Shown piece after piece: positions 58,002 to 64,000 of a stretch of 64,000 bases of DNA; within the stretch, counting starts at the first letter, position 1, and every line of letters begins with the position of its first letter. The translations under genes were made by a program, and so were the position numbers. The stretch is from Chiridota heheva (taxonomy: Eukaryota; Echinodermata; Holothuroidea; Apodida; Chiridotidae): NCBI GenBank assembly GCA_020152595.1, contig JAIGNY010003060.1, positions 135,001 through 199,000 of the forward strand, in the 5' to 3' direction. The notes below the pieces were generated by a model. It ran no database searches, was not told where the DNA came from, and saw only the letters and a program-made list of their open reading frames with translations.

Positions 58002-58690
58002 TACCCAGCCATGTTGGCATCCCTGGCAATGACAGGGCTGATGCAGCCGCTAAGCTTGCCCTCAACCTCCTCCCTACCCATTTTCCCAAAACCCTCTCTG
58101 ACATCAAACCGCTTATTGCTTCCCCTGTTCATGACTGCTGGCAAACCTCATGGAACTCCCAAATTGACAACAAACTCCATGTCATCCAGCCCACAATCCC
58201 GATCAAATCCACCATCAACAACCTCTCTCGTATCGACAACGTTCATATTACCCTTCTTAGAATTGGTCACACCCACTTCACTCACTGCCACCTCCGTATT
58301 GGTTCCTCCCAATCCCTCTGTAACAATTGCCACTGCATCCTCACTATCCATCACATTCTCCATGCTTGCACTCCTGTGCAACCTTCCCAGAGCTTCCCTC
58401 GCCCCCCACAACTCAATTGCTGAGTTCTTCCAGAAAAATCCCCTGGATAAAGTTATCTCCTTCCTTCATCATGCTTCCCTCTACAACCATATTTAATTCT
58501 CCTCTACTTTGTTTTTGTTTCACCCATGCACCTCCTCTCTCGATCACAGCTTTCTGACTTTTGTTCTTGAATTTTCTCTCATTCTCCCCCTGTTTTCTTT
58601 TCTTCCTACCTTTAAAATGATCTGACCTCTCAGGCACAATTTGACCCTTGTTGTCGTTTTGCCGTTAAGACCTCATCAAACAAACAAACA
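58002..58690 (+). mobile_element. 5'-truncated RNase H-type LINE, copy B
   Basis: It begins inside the RNase H domain at IPSHVGIPGNDRADAAAK (last catalytic Asp present). It continues in one frame through NNLSRIDNVHITLLRIGHTH and a Cys/His cluster (CNNCHCILTIHHILHAC) to a stop after 58423, then a 3' UTR and a (CAAA)n tail. The 6-bp duplication ATAGAA lies on both sides (57996-58001 and 58691-58696). It is inserted in the satellite; the uninterrupted form is at 44208-44250. It matches copy A at 2681-3911 but lacks the earlier frameshift region. Confidence 0.92.
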
Positions 58691-58781
58691 ATAGAACAAA
58701 TATTTCATGATGATATGCAATGACATTTCAGTTAATACAAATTTTGCAAATCAATCAGCTTATAAAAAAGCATCGGAACCA

Positions 58782-59190
58782 CAAATCATTTGGTTCTGGT
58801 CTTTCTTCCTGTTTTTAGGCTTTGTAGAAATTATTTTGTTTCTATTTTGTTTTCTTGCACATATGTACAGTTGAGATCATTTGTATTTATCATGTTTGAG
58901 TTCAGAAGCATGAGTTTTCTCATTCTTTTCACTTAGTAGTGTTCCATTTACTTCTGTTTTTATAAAGGTCTATGGATGTTTATAGGCAGCATTAACCAAA
59001 TTGCCTTAAAGTCTATTACATGTGATGAAAGTAGCTGAAAATCCATTGAAAGTTGGTTACAAATAGAAGATTTTACAGCTTTGTAATAATTGTTCATTAT
59101 GAGGGTATACAGCACCTTTTGACCAAAAGTTTTGAAGCGTTACTAATCAAGTTCTAACAGCAATAGACCTTCACGTTGGTTTTATTGAAT
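58782..59190. other. unassigned AT-rich DNA
   Basis: No gene was seen. Confidence 0.4.
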
Positions 59191-59873
59191 TACAGGATTT
59201 GCAAAGCGGTCAAGCAACTTATCTTAAATGAAAGAAGAATCAAATGAGGAAGAAACTAACTTTCTGAAGGTGGTTAATTAACCTTACCATATTGTTTCTG
59301 TTTTACTACTTTCCAGAGCTCCAGATCTCTTCTCTCCTCGCTCTCCTCAATCTCGGTCCTATTCGATAACAATTCTTCCTCAAACATCAGCTTCCTCCGC
59401 AACAACAACCTCTTCCACCACATGTAATCTCCTCCCCTTCTACACCTAACCTTACACACTGTTTTCTTTTCACCTAAATTTTTCTCCCACATTCAGCTTT
59501 TTCCCTTTATCTCCCCTACAAACCTTCCATCTCCTCACTATCTTATTTCTTTCACCATTATTTATTAACACCCTCTTGGCACATTTGACTCTTGACTGTC
59601 GCGGTGCCGTTAAACATCAACAAACCAAACCAACTACTTTCCTGACATATCGAATATTTTTTAGAGTCAGAAAATCAGAGGACAAAATATATAATGTTAT
59701 AAAGAATATGAGGAATCTGATGTCACAACTAGTCTGATTTCAGTCGTTTCTACACATGTGATACAGAAGTGAAATATCTCCTGAACAGAATAAAATTTCT
59801 GAATTTTTTCTTCACCATTTTGGTCCTCTTTCATACAAGATAAACTTGCTTGACCCGTAAACTAATCCTTTCA
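59191..59873. mobile_element. foldback MITE, second family, copy 2, with LINE tail inside
   Basis: The left arm (CAAGCAACTTATCTTAAATG, GAGGAAGAAACTAACTTTCTGA) and right arm (ATATCTCCTGAACAGAATAA, TTTTCTTCACCATTTTGGTC, CATACAAGATAAACTTGCTTGA) are inverted. The centre shares GAGGACAAAATAT..AT and GATGTCACAACTAGTCTGAT with copy 1 at 39831-40387. The extra length comes from the LINE tail at 59283-59636. A further lone right arm is seen at about 60850-60930. Confidence 0.8.
59283..59636 (+). mobile_element. LINE 3' tail, relative of copies A and B
   Basis: A C/T-rich 3' UTR ending GGCACATTTGACTCTTGACT, GTCGCGGTGCCGTTAAACAT then CAACAAACCAAACC parallels the ending of copy B (GGCACAATTTGACCCTTGTT, GTCGTTTTGCCGTTAAGACC, CATCAAACAAAC). 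It is a different subfamily with no coding part. Confidence 0.78.
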
Positions 59874-61027
59874 AAAAGAAATTGCAGCTTTAAACCCAGT
59901 TACACATCTCCGCAAATTCTTCAATCTCTAATCATCCATAACTTGGAACTTCAAACAACAATTTCCAGAATTCAAATACTGTTCTACCTAGAAAGTAAAA
60001 CTATTTTCTATATACTCTAAACTTTCATAGACCTTTAACTAAATATTTGTGTTACTTATATCCTTTTGATTATCAGCATGATATAAACTAATGTACATAA
60101 TACATGATATGTCATATCACTTGGAAGCCAAGAACTAATAGCAAAGAGCATGTTAAGTAATAATATTTTTTTTTAAAGTAAATGTTTTATTAAAAACTTC
60201 TTTCATTTGTAACAAAATTGTTATAAGCAAAGTGTAAATTAAATAATTGTTGTTCTCAGGAAATGTAAATATTAAAGAATTACATATAGGAGCTTTTTTT
60301 AAGAAGTGGAATTTAGAAATTATTTTTATGCCCGTGTTTGAGTAGTAAAAAAGTATATACAGTGTATAGGCATCTCTGCCATGTGTTCAGTTATAGCACA
60401 GTGGACCGATACTGTTGTTAATGTGAAGGTTATAAGAAGTTTGACAGGGTGGAATTCTGTACAATTTGACAAATTGATAACAGGTTTGTTAGAGCCATGT
60501 GGAATGTTGTTTACAAGAACAAAGCCAAGGCAGAGTGAGACTTTTAGGAAAACCTTTTTGAATTGTCATCAGAAGATTACTGTTAGCATGTGTGCGGCAT
60601 TGTTTTATTCAAGACATGAAAATATTTTTCAGAGTATTATGAAACTGCTGTAATCTAAGAATAGTCAGTGTTTTCTACGATTTACAAAATGGAGGCTTTA
60701 GAATGCATTTTCTACTGAGAAGGAGGTACAGAGTGCTTCATTGCTCAGAATGTATCAAAAGTTTGAAGTTATAAAAAACTCAAAAAATTATACAAGAAAT
60801 TTTTGAGTATCATGATTGATGATATTATTTTTCCTTAAAGGGATGATGGCTTTGAGCACTTTCTTCACCATCTTTTATTGTCCTCTTCCTACAAGATGAA
60901 CATTCTTGACCACTGAAGGTATTTTTTAAATAAGAATCCTTTCTTATTTATATAATCAAGGTTGGGGCCAGGCGTGTTAGTAAACCATTTCAACTGGGGG
61001 GAGGGGTATAAAATATAAGATTTACCA
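59874..61027. other. unassigned DNA, includes a lone foldback arm
   Basis: 60850-60930 (GAGCACTTTCTTCACCATCT, GTCCTCTTCCTACAAGATGA) resembles the right arm of the foldback MITEs. A 90-residue open stretch at 60381-60653 has no motif I recognise; it is AT-rich and could be chance. Confidence 0.45.
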
Positions 61028-61177
61028 ACAGCCTTAAGTTAGCATCCCACGCATTTGACAGCCTTAAGTTAGCATCCCACGCATTTGACAGCCTTAAGTT
61101 AGCATCCCACGCATTTGACAGCCTTAAGTTAGCATCCCACGCATTTGACAGCCTTAAGTTAGCATCCCATGCATTTG
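61028..61177. repeat. 30-bp minisatellite, five near-perfect copies
   Basis: Unit ACAGCCTTAAGTTAGCATCC then CACGCATTTG. The first four copies are identical and the fifth has one C-to-T change, so expansion is very recent or the array is an assembly collapse point. Confidence 0.97.
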
Positions 61178-62751
61178 AAAAAACCGCCTCTCTGTAAAAA
61201 AGATAATAATCAAAATCAGTTTATCAATTTGGCTTCAAACTGTCTGACTGTCTTGTTTCATATTTTAAACCTGAATTTGTACCAACGTGATACCAGATTT
61301 ACCGATTAATCTCAAAGTTAACCGACGAGTCTTAAAATTTTGGGGAGGGAGTGTCACACCCCTGGTATTTATGCCCCCTTTGGGACATTATTTATCTTGG
61401 TGGAAAATCAAGATTTTGTTGTTTACATTTGAAGGTCAGAACTAATTAACCTTCATGTACATGAAGCTATGTCAAAGAACTGACTGATGAATGTTGGTGA
61501 ATTACATGTAAAAGCCTACATTTTCACTGACCTGGTGTGAGAGCGAAAAGGTACAATAAACTCGAATATACGTTCCATATAGTATGATGCTGAAAGTATT
61601 GGGGTAGTTCAAGTCTAAAGGCTCCTTGAGCCTCATGTCTCATCCATATAGAGAAGTGTATTCCCTCCCCAACGCCCCTCAACCTTGCTTGAAAATGTTA
61701 GCTCTTAGAATTTCTGATTTTCATTTAATAAGTATTCATGATGCCTGGGCAAGGATATTTTAACTGCTGCACATATTTTTAGAAAGTGATGTCTGTGTCA
61801 TTATGTCAGAGATAACATTGTGTTTAAACTTATGGAAATTATTTGTATTTTTGTATTACACTCATTGACAGAGTTTGAATCATTGATATTTGTGTTTTGT
61901 ATTGATAGACATACCTTTGTTTCAGATTTGCATATTTGTTTGTTACTATAAACATATAGTTAAGTGAATTTACATTCTAAGAATGTTCTTACCATTATTT
62001 TAAAGTCATTCTCTTTGACAGGTATTGTTTCAGCCTGAGATTATTCTAATATTCATTTTCTGTTGATAGCTAAGCTTTGGAGAACACTGTAGTCATTATT
62101 TATTAGTACCCCTATCTTTCTTCTTTTCTTTGTCACTGATTAACCTAATGATTGTTATAAGGTGACTCAAAGGTTGAGCTAAGGACACCAGCACCAGGGG
62201 AGGTGGGTGGGGTTATAACTTTCCTGCCCCTCACCACAATGTGTCCACATAGGGGCAAGAAGATCAAAAAACACCCTTTTGGGAATTTTTTCTATCAAAG
62301 CGTCATCAAGCTAAGTTTTGCTTAGTCCCAAAAGTGTTTTATGCTATAAATCATTGATATTTTTGTCATAAAAATTGTAATTTCTCTTCCATTGTTTCCA
62401 CATAACCAATTGTTGCTTACCATGTCAGACCCAAGCGACATGAAAGTGCTCCTCTCGAGTCCCCCCTCCCCCCCCCCCTTCCACCCTGACATTTTTAGTA
62501 TGCAGGTGTCTCTGGTTAGAGGTGCCCTGCAATCTAGTTGCACTTTGACTTCACGCAGCTGAAGATTTAAATTCTGTATTACGTGTAGTAACGTTGTAGG
62601 TAGTTGCTGGTTGCTACAATGAGTTATAACATTGTAAAGATGGTTCAGGTTCATGGAGGCTGATTTGAAGAACCAGATTTGTTTCATGACTGAATAATTG
62701 AAAGTTTATCAAAATGAAAAATATTGCACCTGTGAGAAAGAATCTGTGTAG
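61178..62751. other. unassigned DNA
   Basis: A C-run lies at about 62461-62479. No gene or repeat was recognised on either strand. Confidence 0.4.
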
Positions 62752-63602
62752 CTTCAATAGATGACAGGTGCATGCTGTAATTGATGACAGGTGCATACTG
62801 TAATTGATGACAGGTGCATACTGTAATTGATGACAGGTGCATACTGTAATAGATGACATGTGCATACTGTAATAGATGACAGGTGCATACTGTAATAGAT
62901 GACAGGTGCATACTGTAATAGATGACAGGTGCATACTGTAATAGATGACAGGTGCATACTGTAATAGATGACAGGTGCATACTGTAATAGATGACAGGTG
63001 CATACTGTAATAGCTGACAGGTGCATACTGTAATAGCTGACAGGTGCATACTGTAATAGCTGACAGGTGCATACTGTAATAGCTGACAGGTGCATACTGT
63101 AATATGACAGACAGGTGCATACTGTAATAGATGACAGGTGCATACTGTATAGATGACAGGTGCATACTGTAACAGGTGCATACTGTAATAGATGACAGGT
63201 GCATACTGTAATAGATGACAGATGCATACTGTAATAGCTGACAGGTGCATACTGTAATAGCTGACAGGTGCATACTGTAATAGCTGACAGGTGCATACTG
63301 TAATAGCTGACAGGTGCATACTGTAATAGCTGACAGGTGCATACTGTAATAGATAACAGGTGCATACTGTAATAGCTGACAGGTACATATTGTAATAGAT
63401 AACAGGTGCATACTGTAATAGATGACAGGCGCATACTGTAATAGATGACAGGCGCATACTGTAATAGCTGACAGGTGCAAATTGTAATAGCTGACAGGTG
63501 CATACTGTAATAGATGACAGGTGCATACTGTAATAGATGACAGATGCATACTGTAATAGATGACAGGCGCATACTGTAATAGATGACAGGCGCATACTTT
63601 AA
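62752..63602. repeat. 23-bp minisatellite, ~37 copies
   Basis: Unit ATAG(A/C)TGACAGGTGCATACTGTA, 23 bp. Two sub-types (ATAGATGACAGG and ATAGCTGACAGG) are grouped in blocks. All three minus-strand frames stay open for 270-310 residues because the unit has no stop in that sense; this is an artefact. Confidence 0.97.
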
Positions 63603-63639
63603 TCTTGAAGATAGGTTGAAGTGTATCTATTTCAGGTGT

Positions 63640-63920
63640 TGGTGAGCATGCAAAGCATAATGCGAACCTATGTATGTAATGGCAATTTTGTCTGTCTGTC
63701 TGTCCGGCCGTCCACTGTTCTACCTCAGATTTCCTCAGAAATGTTAAAAGTTTGGTGAGAATTTCTCAGAAAATGTTTAAGTTTCTTCAGACACTCAGAA
63801 AAAGTTATGCTTCTTCAGATTTCCTAATGGAAGGCTGGAATTTCCTTACAAAATGTTAAAAGGTTTTCAGAGACTCCTTAAGAAATATTCCCATGTTTTT
63901 TTGTAACCTTTCATAAGAAA
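63640..63920 (+). repeat. dispersed repeat, shared with 20059-20280
   Basis: Same opening (GGTGAGCATGCAAAGCATAA) and same inner degenerate units (CTCAGAAATGTTAAAAGTTT, TTTCTTCAGA) as the copy at 20059. A TCTG run at 63690-63702 sits where the other copy has TCCATCTGG. Confidence 0.83.
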
Positions 63921-64000
63921 GAGAACAGTGTTAGAAACAATTTAGTGCAATCTCCTACCAGGAGAAATTCAAATTTTAAGGTTAAAAAAAAAGGCCAATA

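Larger units (their letters stand above)
56751..58781. mobile_element. satellite-bearing element bounded by 12-bp inverted repeats
   Basis: TGGTTCCGATGC at 56751-56762 and GCATCGGAACCA at 58770-58781 enclose about four ~300-bp tandem units (56860-58000), a terminal ATGATATGCAATGACAT segment and a LINE insertion. The array recurs at 42601-44260, without visible copies of the 12-bp ends. Unit marks are CACATGTCTGTTTT, GTGGTACACAGATAG, CAGATGTG and GGGCGGGGCTTA. No target duplication was seen. It could be a non-autonomous DNA transposon that carries a satellite. Confidence 0.7.

Noticed and set aside
60381-60653. 90-residue plus-strand reading as a small gene
   Set aside because: No recognised motif, no splice or promoter context, and AT-rich codons; chance cannot be excluded.
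61028-61177. Possible CRISPR-like array (30-bp repeats)
   Set aside because: Units are directly adjacent with no spacers and the context is eukaryotic; it is a minisatellite.
62614-63595. Three long overlapping open frames (270-311 residues) on the minus strand
   Set aside because: They are the three phases of a 23-bp minisatellite with no stop codon in that sense. All repeat the same SITVCTCHLLQYAPV-type pattern.

Overview
This is a eukaryotic, intron-containing, AT-rich genome window, most likely from a marine invertebrate deuterostome (echinoderm-like). That placement is an inference from three things: the mix of non-LTR retrotransposon tails, the many short DNA transposons, and the recurrent TAGGCCTA words. 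No marker gene fixes the species. There are no bacterial-style operons and no rRNA genes. The only tRNA-like sequence is a degenerate SINE head.

Only two stretches look like real protein-coding genes. At 7322-7517 (minus strand) there is a first coding exon with a signal peptide and the N-terminal Cys motif of meckelin (TMEM67, a ciliary transition-zone membrane protein). It ends at a good splice donor, and the rest of that gene would lie leftwards, probably beyond the window. At 51050-55549 (plus strand) a single 4.5-kb exon encodes a 1499-residue Ser/Pro/Gln-rich protein with a C-terminal C2H2 zinc-finger pair. It is preceded by a strong splice acceptor at 51026-51027.

The rest is repeats. 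From 1 to 8.3 kb there are a 24-bp minisatellite, a 5'-truncated RNase H-type LINE, a long foldback element whose left arm holds a (TA)n tract, a CR1-like LINE fragment, and a 650-bp (AT)n tract just upstream of the meckelin exon. From 8.3 to 28 kb there are degenerate repeats, several minisatellites (21, 17, 32, 24 and about 19 bp) and a 578-bp hAT-like element with an 8-bp target duplication. From 29 to 34 kb lies a probable 4.95-kb hAT-like element with a LINE tail, a tRNA-derived SINE and a polypyrimidine block inside it. From 34.5 to 50.5 kb there are larger tandem arrays (about 310, 63 and 100 bp), TTAA-flanked foldback MITEs, three more hAT-like insertions with target duplications, and a MITE family with 5-bp duplications. 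From 56.7 kb to the end there are a 300-bp satellite bounded by 12-bp inverted repeats and interrupted by a LINE, a second foldback MITE with another LINE tail inside it, and 30-bp and 23-bp minisatellites.

The two genes show no visible functional link. The main interest lies in the nested transposons whose target-site duplications and empty sites can be read directly, and in the meckelin start exon beside a very long (AT)n tract.
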